Source of the DNA: an uncultured Clostridia bacterium
GTDB lineage: Bacteria > Bacillota > Clostridia > Oscillospirales > CAG-272
Direction: 5' to 3'
NCBI GenBank assembly: GCA_948466345.1
Contig: CAOKAC010000001.1
Coordinates: 62,001 to 126,000 of the forward strand
Length of the DNA stretch: 64,000 nucleotides
In this document: positions 15,770 through 24,702 of the stretch, in pieces
How the letters are laid out: every line of letters begins with the position of its first letter
Position numbering within the stretch: the stretch's first letter is position 1
Translations under genes and position numbers: made by a program
Notes under the pieces: model-generated
What the model saw: the letters and a program-made list of their open reading frames with translations, nothing else
Database searches by the model: none
What the model was told of the DNA's origin: nothing

Positions 15770-17968
15770 ATGCTTCAGGAAAGGTTTGTTCGAATGCAGT
15801 TGAGCTTATTTCAATCCTTTGCTGCTGGCTGTTCTTTAAAAACGGCGCGAGAGGGGCAAGATAAACTTGGACTGCTGATGACCTCCTTGCAGAAAAAGAA
15901 AATCACCTGCAAAAACATTCATTTTGATACGTTCGAAGGAGCGCTCATAACGCCAAAGGATTTACTACGGGACGGTATTCTCCTATATCTCCATGGTGGA
16001 GGATATACCTGCGGAGATTTGACATATGCAAAAGGATTTGGCACTACCCTTGCTGCAAAACTTGGCATTCGGGTACTATGTCCTGCATATCGGCTTGCGC
16101 CTGAAGCTCCTTTTCCAGCCGCGGTAGAAGACGCTTTCGCTGCCTACGAATATCTTCTAGCCAGTGGATATCGCCCATCTGAAATTCTATTGTGTGGGGA
16201 GAGCGCCGGAGGAGGTCTGGCATTTTCTCTTTGCCTAAAGCTTAAGGAGAAGCGCATGGCAATGCCTGCAGGGATTGTCGCCGTCTCGCCTTGGACAGAT
16301 TTGACTTTATCTGGGGGCACATATGCGGATAACGCCAATATAGATCCTTCCATGACACAAACGCGCCTGCGCTTTTATGCGGATTGTTATATCTATGGCA
16401 CACCAAAAGGCATTTCTAATCTAGAACTGGATCAGAGAAAAAAGAAAAATCCTCTTGCATCTCCCTTATTTGGAGACCTTTCCGCCATGCCGCCAGCGCT
16501 GATATTAGCCGGCGGGGATGAAATTATGCTGGACGATGCTCGCCTGATGCATCAGGCGCTGCATGCAGCCGGATGCGCTTCCCGGATTATTGTACGGGAG
16601 GGAATGTGGCACGGCTATCTGCTGTATCCCATACGGAGCAGTCAACGGGATTTTAAAGAGGTGGAGCGTTTTCTCCTGGAAACCTTGCCGCCGCCACGGA
16701 AGCTGCGATGGATCAGGTTAGACAATGCTGCTAAGATTTATCCTGCGATTAAAACAAGAAGATGGAACAACTACTTTAGATTATCCGCTACCTTGCAGGA
16801 GTCTGTTGACCGAGACGTGCTGCAGGCGGCGCTTGACGTTACTGTGCGCCGGTTTCCAACCATTGCTGTTCGCATCCGGCGGGGCTTGTTTTGGTACTAT
16901 TTAGAGGAAATTCCGTTTGCTCCGGAAATTCACACAGAATATGCTTATCCTCTGGTGCATACCCCCTTTGACGATATTCAAAAATGTGCATTCCGGGTGA
17001 TTGTATACGAAGGGCGTATATCCGTAGAATTTTTCCATGCAATCACCGACGGCAACGGCGGCCTTGTTTTTCTGAAATCGTTGGTAGCTGAATATTTAAA
17101 GCAGAAATATGGTGTCGTCATTCCCTATGGAAACGGCGTTCTAGACAGACTGGAAACGCCGCGGGAAGGAGAAATGACGGATAGTTTTCTAAAATACAGC
17201 GGAAAGATTGGCGCCAGCCGGCGTGAGGCAAACGCCTTTCATTTTGCGGGAACTTTGGAAAAGGACGGATTCTGCACCAATACTACTTTTATGATGGACG
17301 CGGCTTCTCTTGCAGACAAAGCAAAAAAGCGCGGCGTTACCGTTACTGCTTTTCTGACAGCGGTTATGATTCAGGCGACTATGGCTGTCCAGGAAAAGAT
17401 GGTAAAAAAGCCGTTAAGAAGAAAAACGGTAAAAATATTGCTGCCGGTTAATTTACGCAATTTATTTCCCAGTGAGACTTTGCGTAATTTTGTGCTGTAT
17501 GTAACACCAGGTGTGGACGCTCGATTGGGGACATATACTTTTGACGAGTTGTGTCAAATCGTGTATCATCAAATGCAGCTGATGATCACGCAAAAACAAA
17601 TGCAAATGCGAATTTCTGCAAACGTCAATATAGAAAAATATTTCTTGATCAAGGCTACGCCGCTATTTATAAAAAATTTGTTTTTAAAGCTAGGGTTCAT
17701 TCTTGTTGGAGAGAGAAAATCCTGCTTCACGTTTTCTAATTTAGGAATTGCCTGCCTGCCGGATCCTATGGGAGACTATGTTTCCAGAATGGATTTTGTA
17801 CTTGGCGTACAATCTACCACGCCATATAATGTGGCTGCAATCACGTATGACGGCACGCTGCAGGTAAATATTATTCGAAACATACAGGAGCCTATTTTGG
17901 AAAGGCATTTTTGGGAGGCCCTGCGTGCATTGGATATCCGTGCAAAGGTAGAAAGCAATCAACGATAA
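15770..17968 (+). CDS. Alpha/beta-hydrolase esterase fused to an acyltransferase-like domain
   Basis: A 732-residue two-domain protein. Residues about 1-300 are a hormone-sensitive-lipase-type esterase: the oxyanion motif is LHGGGYTCGD, the nucleophile is GESAGGG, and the catalytic Asp and His lie near GGDEIMLDD and EGMWHGYLLYP. From about residue 320 there is a CoA-dependent acyltransferase-like fold of the alcohol acetyltransferase kind, with FHAITDGNGG as the HxxxD motif. I took the ATG at 15770, just after GGAGGGGG, rather than the upstream TTG. Esterase and acyltransferase in one chain suggests acyl transfer or acetyl-ester remodelling, substrate unknown. Confidence 0.85.
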   Translation: MLQERFVRMQLSLFQSFAAGCSLKTAREGQDKLGLLMTSLQKKKITCKNIHFDTFEGALITPKDLLRDGILLYLHGGGYTCGDLTYAKGFGTTLAAKLGIRVLCPAYRLAPEAPFPAAVEDAFAAYEYLLASGYRPSEILLCGESAGGGLAFSLCLKLKEKRMAMPAGIVAVSPWTDLTLSGGTYADNANIDPSMTQTRLRFYADCYIYGTPKGISNLELDQRKKKNPLASPLFGDLSAMPPALILAGGDEIMLDDARLMHQALHAAGCASRIIVREGMWHGYLLYPIRSSQRDFKEVERFLLETLPPPRKLRWIRLDNAAKIYPAIKTRRWNNYFRLSATLQESVDRDVLQAALDVTVRRFPTIAVRIRRGLFWYYLEEIPFAPEIHTEYAYPLVHTPFDDIQKCAFRVIVYEGRISVEFFHAITDGNGGLVFLKSLVAEYLKQKYGVVIPYGNGVLDRLETPREGEMTDSFLKYSGKIGASRREANAFHFAGTLEKDGFCTNTTFMMDAASLADKAKKRGVTVTAFLTAVMIQATMAVQEKMVKKPLRRKTVKILLPVNLRNLFPSETLRNFVLYVTPGVDARLGTYTFDELCQIVYHQMQLMITQKQMQMRISANVNIEKYFLIKATPLFIKNLFLKLGFILVGERKSCFTFSNLGIACLPDPMGDYVSRMDFVLGVQSTTPYNVAAITYDGTLQVNIIRNIQEPILERHFWEALRALDIRAKVESNQR

Positions 17969-17990
17969 AGGACAGGAGGTTATAACAAAT

Positions 17991-18686
17991 ATGTATTGTA
18001 TACGCTGCGGCGTGGAGCTTGCCGAGCACGAAACATGCTGCCCGCTTTGCAAAACAAAAGTAGTGCACCCGGATTTTATCCGTCCAAGCGCCCCTACGCC
18101 GTATCCCAAAGATAAAGTAATTTATAGAGACTTGAATCGAAGCGGGGTGCTTTTTATCCTGTCTGTCCTTTTTTTCCTTGCTGCAGCGCTGATGCTGGTA
18201 TGCGATTTGTCCCAAAGCCACATCATCATCTGGTCAGGATATGCCGTTGGTGGACTCGGCGTGGGGTACTTGTTTTTTGTATTTCCATTATGGTTTCGCC
18301 GACGCGTTCCAGCCGTGTTTGCTGCGGTGGACTTTGTTGCTGTGCTGCTGTTTTTATGGTATATAAATGCGGCAGTCGGTGGCTCCTGGTTTCTTTCCTT
18401 TGCAATGCCTACAGTTCTCATGCCGGCGGCAATAACATGCGTATTTCTTATTTTGTATCAATATTTTCGCAGTGGATTGCTGTGGATTCTTGGAGGCGCC
18501 TTTATACTCTTTGGTGTATCTCTTGTGGGGACAGAACTGCTTATGCAGTATACCTTCTCTCTTGGCCGGGGGCTGGTGTGGTCTATTTATCCCTTAGTTG
18601 TGTTTTCTATCCTTGGAATTTTGCTGCTTGTTATCGCTTCCAGTTCCCGCCTGCGTGGGTATTTGGAGCGAAAATTCTTTTTATAG
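17991..18686 (+). CDS. Zinc-ribbon multi-spanning membrane protein (DUF6320-like)
   Basis: A 231-residue protein. The N-terminal zinc ribbon is CIRCGVELAEHETCCPLC, followed by six or so hydrophobic helices from residue about 50 to the end, with a basic last turn (RGYLERKFFL). By memory this is the DUF6320 type, often found beside esterase/acyltransferase genes like the one 22 bases upstream. AGGAGG precedes the ATG. The pair is probably one operon and may act on membrane or envelope lipids; no biochemical role is known to me. Confidence 0.75.
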   Translation: MYCIRCGVELAEHETCCPLCKTKVVHPDFIRPSAPTPYPKDKVIYRDLNRSGVLFILSVLFFLAAALMLVCDLSQSHIIIWSGYAVGGLGVGYLFFVFPLWFRRRVPAVFAAVDFVAVLLFLWYINAAVGGSWFLSFAMPTVLMPAAITCVFLILYQYFRSGLLWILGGAFILFGVSLVGTELLMQYTFSLGRGLVWSIYPLVVFSILGILLLVIASSSRLRGYLERKFFL

Positions 18687-18754
18687 CAGCTTTTGGCGCT
18701 TGCTTTTCCAAACTGTGGTCTATACAAAAAAGCGGCGGACATTTGGAATTTTTC

Positions 18755-18875
18755 TTGACACCTATGTAAAATGTGATATAATAGCTGCAAAGTATCTATT
18801 GATGCTGGATTACACGAAGCGCAATCCAGCATCATGGTATAATACCAGTAAAATCAATCTTAGGAGAACCTTGTT
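18755..18875 (+). promoter_or_regulatory. Promoter and leader hairpin of the GH109-like gene
   Basis: TTGACA (18755-18760), 16 bases, TATAAT (18777-18782). The leader then holds a perfect 11-bp inverted repeat, GATGCTGGATT with AATCCAGCATC (about 18801-18833), which may be an operator or an RNA hairpin. AGGAG precedes the ATG at 18876. Confidence 0.7.
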
Positions 18876-20096
18876 ATGAAACACGCGTTAAAAGTTGGTA
18901 TAATCGGCCTGGGCGAACGGGGATACAGCACACTCTCCGGCGTTCTATGCGATATGGATTCTATATGTATTACATATGTTTGCGATACTTTGGAGGACCG
19001 GGCGCTGCGGGGACAGCAGATTGTTTCGGAGAAGAAAGGAAATACGCCTAAATATACCACAGACTATCGGGTTTTAATAGAGGATCCGGATGTCGAAGTA
19101 GTGGTAATCGCCTCCGCATGGGAAAATCACATTCCGGCGGCGATAGCGGCTATGCAGGCCGGGAAATATGTAGGCTGCGAGGTTGGCGGCGCATATTCCA
19201 TAGATGATTGCTGGCAACTGGTGCATACCTATGAAGAGACGGGCCGTCACTGTATGATGTTGGAAAACTGCTGCTATGGACGAGATGAACTGATGGTGCT
19301 GCGTATGGTTCGTGAAGGATTGTTTGGAAAAGTTGCAGCCTGTGAAGGCGGCTACCACCACGATCTGCGTTATGAGATAACGCATGGAGTAGAAAACCGG
19401 CACTATCGTCTGCGAAACTATCAAAATCGCTGCTGTGAGAACTATCCTACCCATGAACTCGGACCGATTGCAAAGGTTTTGAATATCAACCGGGGCAACC
19501 GGATGCTTTCGCTTACATCTATGTCTTCCGGTGCATGGGGACTGAATACATATGCACAGGGACAGGAAAATGTAAACGCCGATTTGCATACCGCACGTTT
19601 TGCACAGGGAGATATTATAAAAACGAATATTTTGTGTGCGGGAGGGGAGCTGATCACTCTTACGCTGGATACATCGCTGCCACGTCATTATTCCAGGGGC
19701 TTTACAGTACGCGGCACAAAGGGCAGCTACACAGAACTGACAAAAGCGGTATTTCTGGACAGCCTGGGTGAGAGCGGAAACGGTCTGTATAACAATCTGG
19801 ATCAATATCGGCAGGATTGGGAGCACCCTATCTGGCAGAAATATTTGGAAGAAGGCGTTAAAGGCGGCCATGATGGTATGGACTGGTTGGTGTACTCCGC
19901 TTTCTTTGAAGGCATTTTAAATAATCGCCAGCCGGTAATCGATACATACGATATGGCGTCCTGGATGGCGATTACGCCTCTGTCGGAGCGTTCTATCATG
20001 CAGGGCGGCCAGCCGATGGATATTCCCGATTTTACCCGTGGCCAGTGGCTGTGCCGTACCGACAGCAACCAAGGTCCATATTCGTTGGATATTTAA
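18876..20096 (+). CDS. Gfo/Idh/MocA oxidoreductase, GH109-like glycosidase
   Basis: A 406-residue protein with an N-terminal NAD-binding Rossmann fold (VGIIGLGERGYSTL) and EVGGAYSIDDCW in place of the usual EKP. The segment NYPTHELGPIAKVLNINRGN followed by LSLTSMSS closely resembles the GH109 signature. GH109 enzymes remove terminal N-acetylgalactosamine through a redox mechanism with tightly bound NAD. Sugar specificity cannot be read from sequence. No signal peptide is evident, so it is cytoplasmic. The large glycosidase-like gene and AEC transporter that follow suggest a sugar-salvage operon. Confidence 0.85.
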   Translation: MKHALKVGIIGLGERGYSTLSGVLCDMDSICITYVCDTLEDRALRGQQIVSEKKGNTPKYTTDYRVLIEDPDVEVVVIASAWENHIPAAIAAMQAGKYVGCEVGGAYSIDDCWQLVHTYEETGRHCMMLENCCYGRDELMVLRMVREGLFGKVAACEGGYHHDLRYEITHGVENRHYRLRNYQNRCCENYPTHELGPIAKVLNINRGNRMLSLTSMSSGAWGLNTYAQGQENVNADLHTARFAQGDIIKTNILCAGGELITLTLDTSLPRHYSRGFTVRGTKGSYTELTKAVFLDSLGESGNGLYNNLDQYRQDWEHPIWQKYLEEGVKGGHDGMDWLVYSAFFEGILNNRQPVIDTYDMASWMAITPLSERSIMQGGQPMDIPDFTRGQWLCRTDSNQGPYSLDI

Positions 20097-20130
20097 GGAT
20101 CTATTTTTCTGCAAAGCAAATAGAAAAAGA

Positions 20131-20153
20131 GCCGGCATTTTCATGCCGGCTTT
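20131..20153 (+). terminator. Terminator after the GH109-like gene
   Basis: GCCGGCAT (20131-20138) pairs with ATGCCGGC (20143-20150) and is followed by TTT. The short T tract makes it a modest terminator. Confidence 0.6.
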
Positions 20154-20257
20154 GGTTATGCGCAGGGATTTTTAATGAATTTTGCCGCTTCTCTTGATTC
20201 TTTGCACAATTTTTGGTACATTATATTAAAATAAATTTTATAAAGGCTGGTGACAGC

Positions 20258-22366
20258 ATGAAAACGGTAAGCTATACTTTAAATAATACGACATTTACGT
20301 TTGAATCGTCCACTGGCGCCCTGATTCAAATGGATTATCCCGGGGTGCCTTCAATGGTACGCGAGGGCAGGGGCCTATTTGATCTGTCGTGGCCGGTGCA
20401 TACGGATTATGATACCCTGCGGCTGAATCCTACTGGAAAATACTGCAGCGTACCACCTGACATCATCTGTGAGGGCGATACTATTACTCTTACGTATAGC
20501 AGCATTCCCTGGACCGTGCCAGCTCCTGTCGATATGGCAGAACTGCAGGGAGGTGTCTCCGCTGTTGTTACGCTGCGGGCATGCGCCGATGGCAAGTCTG
20601 TTTCTATGCGTCTGACCGTAAAGAACCATTCCGATGCCCCGGTGGTACAGGTTCTGTTTCCAGACATGAACGGCATTGTACCTACCACCGATGAAAAGCA
20701 CGATGTGCTTACCATGCTGGGAGGCAAAGAACGGCCATTTGTGAAACTGAAAAGCACGCCGAAAACCAGAGAAAACTTTTTTGCCTGGACGGAATCCTGC
20801 TCTGGCCGGTTCTACCGGGCAGGCGGCTTTCAGCCCGGTCCGATGATTGGCCGCTGGTATGATATGGGCAGCCGCCGCGGCGGATTTTCCATGTATCGAA
20901 AGCATTGGGGATGGGGACCGGACAGTAAAGACGAAATGGGCTATGGGGAACAGCTATGGGTAAAGCTGGATAATCTCAGCGGCAAACTGCGTCTGGCATT
21001 TTTGCGGGATACAAAAATCGGCAAGGGGGAGATTTACGACTCCGGGGAGTATATTCTCACTGCCCATGCCGGCCCCTGGATCCAGGGAATTGGCCCATAT
21101 AAAGAGTTTGTAGCGTCCCAGGTACACCGTGTAGTGGATGTGCCGCAACGTGCGCGAGAGATGTTTGGCTTCCGTACGGTTTTTATGGCCAATGGATACA
21201 CCAAAGATCCGGATGACTATAGTTGGAAGTATGACGATATGCCCCTCCTTGCCCAAGATATGAAGGATCACGGCCTGTATGATTTAAATGTATGGGGCGC
21301 CTTTATGTTCACCCTGCCTACCGGCCCGCACTGCTTTTACGAGGAGTGGGGCGGCTTGGAATGCTGGAAGAAAAACGTGGAAAAACTGCGGGAGATGGGT
21401 GTCGTGGTAACGCCGCTGGTATCCTGGATTTCCCTTTGGGATCAGACTGCCAAAAATTACGGTATTACGGAGCGTAGCGGATCCTGGGCGGAGACGCCGA
21501 AGTCCGTCCCTATGTTTAAAGCGCCCTACTGTGAGCGGTGGAGCTGCTATCAAATTCATGATCATTCCAGAGAAAACTGGAGAGAGGATATTCGAAACGG
21601 CCTGCGGTTCTTCCGGGACGAGGCGGGCTGTCCCGACATCTGCTGGGATCAATATGTACTGGGAGACAATCAGGACGATATTGTGCACGATATCATCAAT
21701 GAGTACCGGTTGGAAACAGAAAAAATGTATCCCGGAACGGTGTTCTCCTCTGAATCTACTTTGTATTTTGAGTCGGAGTTGGACAATACTGACTTTACCT
21801 GGAACTGGCTGTATTGGCCAGGCAGGGGAGATATGCGTCCTTATATGCATGTGGTACGCACTCTGCGTCCCAATATCAATGTGGACTCAGACCCATCCTA
21901 TGTAAAGTTTATATTTATGGACAACTACGTGATCAACGTGTATCCCTCAAAGCCTGAGAACTACAACGGCAGCGCGCTGATCCGGGAGTACCCCGCATTT
22001 TCCAAGGCGGTGAAGACCTGCGCTGCACTGCGTCAGGCATATCTTACATATTTTATAGACGGCGTTATGGTGTCCGACTGCCCTGTAGATATGGACCAGG
22101 ATGTTCCCTGCCGAATTACAGGCTATCAAAAAGAGGATTCCATGCTGCTGATCGTGTACAAATACAAGGACACGGATGCATGTATTCCCCTGGAGCTTTC
22201 ACCGTATCTTCCAGGACAAAATTTCTCTTATCGAATCAGCAATGAAGAAAATCAGGTGATCGGAAAAGGCAGCGTAAGTGCCACCGGCACTATCTCCCTT
22301 GCCGGAGAAAGAAAAGCGCTGTATATGATCGAGTTGTTCAGAGAAAAGGACAGCACAGCTGTATGA
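20258..22366 (+). CDS. Large glycoside-hydrolase-like protein
   Basis: A 702-residue protein without a signal peptide. The N-terminal ~250 residues look like a beta-sandwich (MKTVSYTLNNTTFTFES). The middle part has the alternation expected of a TIM barrel with acidic candidates in CPDICWDQYVLGDNQDD and FSSESTLYFESEL. The C-terminal ~90 residues return to beta strands. It resembles the DUF6259-type hypothetical glycosidases of gut Clostridia, recalled and not searched. I preferred the ATG at 20258. Its stop overlaps the AEC transporter start. Confidence 0.7.
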   Translation: MKTVSYTLNNTTFTFESSTGALIQMDYPGVPSMVREGRGLFDLSWPVHTDYDTLRLNPTGKYCSVPPDIICEGDTITLTYSSIPWTVPAPVDMAELQGGVSAVVTLRACADGKSVSMRLTVKNHSDAPVVQVLFPDMNGIVPTTDEKHDVLTMLGGKERPFVKLKSTPKTRENFFAWTESCSGRFYRAGGFQPGPMIGRWYDMGSRRGGFSMYRKHWGWGPDSKDEMGYGEQLWVKLDNLSGKLRLAFLRDTKIGKGEIYDSGEYILTAHAGPWIQGIGPYKEFVASQVHRVVDVPQRAREMFGFRTVFMANGYTKDPDDYSWKYDDMPLLAQDMKDHGLYDLNVWGAFMFTLPTGPHCFYEEWGGLECWKKNVEKLREMGVVVTPLVSWISLWDQTAKNYGITERSGSWAETPKSVPMFKAPYCERWSCYQIHDHSRENWREDIRNGLRFFRDEAGCPDICWDQYVLGDNQDDIVHDIINEYRLETEKMYPGTVFSSESTLYFESELDNTDFTWNWLYWPGRGDMRPYMHVVRTLRPNINVDSDPSYVKFIFMDNYVINVYPSKPENYNGSALIREYPAFSKAVKTCAALRQAYLTYFIDGVMVSDCPVDMDQDVPCRITGYQKEDSMLLIVYKYKDTDACIPLELSPYLPGQNFSYRISNEENQVIGKGSVSATGTISLAGERKALYMIELFREKDSTAV

Positions 22367-23301
22367 GTGGTATTATTCTGGAAAAACTTTTGATCATGAT
22401 GGTCATGGGCCTGATTGGATTTATCTGTGGAAAGACAAAGTTAATTGATGGGGATACAAACAAAAAGCTTTCCAATTTATCGCTTTTGATTATCAACCCG
22501 CTGCTGATTTTCGTATCCTATCAGACGCCTTATTCATCGGACATCGCGGCAGGACTTGGTATCGTATTTCTGCTGTCCTTACTATCCTTTGGGATCCAGC
22601 TGGGAGCAGCACTGCTTTTAGTAAAAAAGAAAAACAACCCCCATATTGGGGTGGAACGGATGTCCCTGGCCTTTTCCAACAACGGATATATCGGTATCCC
22701 TCTGGTTCAGGGGGTATTTGGAGCCCAGGGCGTCATATATATGACTGTGTTCGTCACTGTGTTCAACATCGTTCTTTGGACGGTTGGCGTACTGTTTATG
22801 ACGGGAAAAACCAGCTTTCGACAGGCATTGAAAAATCTGTGCTCGCCCGCAATATTTATGGTTCTTATGGGGCTTGTGTTTTTCTTTTCGAAAATATCCC
22901 TACCGGAACTGGTTCTTGAGCCGCTGGAAACCGTAGGAAATATGAACACGCCTTTTGCTATGCTGATTGCTGGAGCAACCCTTGCCGGTTCCAATCTGCT
23001 TGGATGCATCAGAAAGCCCCGACTGTATCTTTTATCGGCGGAAAAACTTTTGCTGATTCCGATAGTTTCTGTTTTTGTGTTGATTCCTTTTGCATGTCTT
23101 GGCGTAGATCCGATGCTGATTACCATTGTGGTGATTGCTGTGGCTTGTCCCACCGCGGCGGCGTGTACCATGTTCGCCCATCGGTATCAAAAAGATAGCG
23201 CATATGCATCGGAAATATTTGCGGCTACGACAATTTTGTCTGCCGCTACGATTCCGGCGGTAATCTGGCTGCAAAGCTTTTTGCTGGAACTGCTGATATA
23301 A
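22363..23301 (+). CDS. AEC-family transporter
   Basis: A 312-residue integral membrane protein with about ten helices and the auxin-efflux-carrier layout: FICGKTKLID early, LAFSNNGYIGIPLVQGVFG in the fourth helix region, and NMNTPFAMLIAGATLAG at the start of the second half. Bacterial members export or exchange carboxylates and related small molecules. The ATG overlaps the upstream stop by 4 bases, so it is translationally coupled to the glycosidase-like gene. Substrate unknown. Confidence 0.9.
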   Translation: MSGIILEKLLIMMVMGLIGFICGKTKLIDGDTNKKLSNLSLLIINPLLIFVSYQTPYSSDIAAGLGIVFLLSLLSFGIQLGAALLLVKKKNNPHIGVERMSLAFSNNGYIGIPLVQGVFGAQGVIYMTVFVTVFNIVLWTVGVLFMTGKTSFRQALKNLCSPAIFMVLMGLVFFFSKISLPELVLEPLETVGNMNTPFAMLIAGATLAGSNLLGCIRKPRLYLLSAEKLLLIPIVSVFVLIPFACLGVDPMLITIVVIAVACPTAAACTMFAHRYQKDSAYASEIFAATTILSAATIPAVIWLQSFLLELLI

Positions 23302-23317
23302 TATTATGGAGAAACGT

Positions 23318-23854
23318 ATGCATCCCATTAAGCATTTTAAAACGATTACAAAGCATCGGCACAAGGTAATCGGTCATTGCCGCCGGGCCGGCATTTTCTG
23401 GCAGGGACTGCGGCATGATTTGTCTAAATACTCCCCAACGGAATTTTTCCGAGGGGCCAAGTATTATCAAGGTAATCAAAGTCCGAATGTACAGGAGCGG
23501 GTCAAAACCGGGTATTCAACAGCGTGGTTGCATCACAAGGGACGCAACCGGCATCATTTTGAATTTTGGACAGACTATCATCCGGTAGAACGAAAGGTGC
23601 TCCCTGTAAAGATGCCACTGCGCTATGTAATAGAAATGTTTTGCGACCGGGTCGCCGCCAGCAAAATATACAAAGGAGCAGAATATACGGATGGGGATCC
23701 GCTGGCGTATTTTGCGCATGCAAAGTCTATGCGGGTGATCCACCCCGAGACATCCGCCTTTTTGGAGCAGTTGCTCACCATGCTGGCACAGCAGGGAGAA
23801 GAGAAAACATTTGCCTATATTCGCACGTATTTGAAAAGTCATGATACATATTAA
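23318..23854 (+). CDS. DUF5662-family protein
   Basis: A 178-residue soluble protein rich in His. HRHKVIGHCRRAGIFWQGLR, HDLSKYSPTEF and LHHKGRNRHHFEFW give a set of His and Asp residues arranged like an HD-type metal site. Clostridial genomes carry many such DUF5662 genes near sugar genes; function is unknown. I chose the ATG at 23318, preceded by GGAG, over the earlier ATG at 23306. It is the last gene of the 20.3-23.9 kb cluster. Confidence 0.8.
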   Translation: MHPIKHFKTITKHRHKVIGHCRRAGIFWQGLRHDLSKYSPTEFFRGAKYYQGNQSPNVQERVKTGYSTAWLHHKGRNRHHFEFWTDYHPVERKVLPVKMPLRYVIEMFCDRVAASKIYKGAEYTDGDPLAYFAHAKSMRVIHPETSAFLEQLLTMLAQQGEEKTFAYIRTYLKSHDTY

Positions 23855-23886
23855 AACTGCTCCCTCATCAGAGGGGGCAGTTTTAA
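23851..23886. terminator. Bidirectional terminator
   Basis: AAAACTGC and GCAGTTTT with CCCTC and GAGGG inside form a hairpin that overlaps the DUF5662 stop codon. It lies between convergent genes. Confidence 0.75.
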
Positions 23887-23939
23887 TATGATATTCTAAG
23901 CGGCTTCGTAGGAATAGCAGTTTGCTGTATCTTTCCCCG

Positions 23940-24383
23940 TCAGCGGCGGAGTCCTTCAATTTTACTGCTTACCTGCCGTTCATAGTCGATAATTTCATTG
24001 CATAAATCAGCGACCTGGCTGTCACATCGTACCGCATGCTTTGCATAGACTTCCGATAAGGAATCTGCGCCCATATCGCACCCCTTTGCTACCATATCTG
24101 CAATATGGGAATCGGTATTATCAATCATTGTGTTGATACGAATACCGGTTTTTGCCATAGCCTTTGCCATAAGCCCTGGTTCCTTTGGCTCTATACTGCG
24201 CTCATGCATCAGCTGGCTGGTCCGCTGGGATAGTGCGCCATAAGTTTCCATTTGCGCGGTCAATTCTGTAATCATGGATCTGCCTTTTACTTTAGGCAGC
24301 ACGGAATTGATATTTTCCATAGCCATCTTTGTATTGCTATACATTTCGCCAAGCAGTGCCTGATTGGGATTTTGTTTATCCAT
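23940..24383 (-). CDS. Uncharacterised all-helical protein
   Basis: A 147-residue protein that reads as four amphipathic helices (MYSNTKMAMENINSVLPKV, ITELTAQMETYGALSQRTSQ, ending CNEIIDYERQVSSKIEGLRR). There is no signal peptide or membrane span. The pattern is like ferritin-fold or DUF2383-type helical bundles, but the conserved Glu/His metal ligands are not obvious. AAGGTG precedes the ATG. Function unknown. Confidence 0.7.
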   Translation of the reverse strand: MDKQNPNQALLGEMYSNTKMAMENINSVLPKVKGRSMITELTAQMETYGALSQRTSQLMHERSIEPKEPGLMAKAMAKTGIRINTMIDNTDSHIADMVAKGCDMGADSLSEVYAKHAVRCDSQVADLCNEIIDYERQVSSKIEGLRR

Positions 24384-24473
24384 AATAACAACTACACCTT
24401 TCTGTTTGTCAATTTTTTAATGGTTCCTTTGGTAATATTGTTTCCAATGGTCCCAATTTCATGCGAAGAGGAA

Positions 24474-24502
24474 TTGACAAAGGACCTGATTTATGCTATG
24501 AT
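24474..24502 (+). promoter_or_regulatory. tRNA-Ser promoter
   Basis: TTGACA (24474-24479), 17 bases, TATGAT (24497-24502). Confidence 0.8.
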
Positions 24503-24531
24503 AAAGTTTAGACAAGCTGCATACATATTAC

Positions 24532-24620
24532 GGAAGGTTATCGAAGTGGTCATAACGAGGCGGTCTTGAAAACCGTTTGTCCTTACGGACACGTGGGTTC
24601 GAATCCCACACCTTCCGCCA
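24532..24620 (+). tRNA. tRNA-Ser (anticodon TGA), CCA encoded
   Basis: The acceptor stem GGAAGGT pairs with ACCTTCC, followed by discriminator G and CCA. The anticodon loop reads CTTGAAA between GCGGT and ACCGT, giving TGA. A variable arm (TGTCC...GGACA) and GGTTCGAATCC in the T arm confirm a class II serine tRNA. Confidence 0.97.
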
Positions 24621-24646
24621 ACGCGGCTTATTCCCGCGTTAAAAAG

Positions 24647-24673
24647 CCGCAAGGATATCCTTGCGGTTTTTTT
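24647..24673 (+). terminator. tRNA-Ser terminator
   Basis: CCGCAAGGAT pairs with ATCCTTGCGG and seven T follow. Confidence 0.85.
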
Positions 24674-24702
24674 GATCATTCGTAATATTGGAGGATATCT
24701 AA

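Noticed and set aside
19074-19871. 265-codon minus-strand frame opposite the GH109-like gene
   Set aside because: It is the antisense shadow of a gene with clear family motifs, and its translation shows no domain.
21284-21850. 188-codon minus-strand frame inside the glycosidase-like gene
   Set aside because: Antisense shadow with no ribosome site or recognisable motif.
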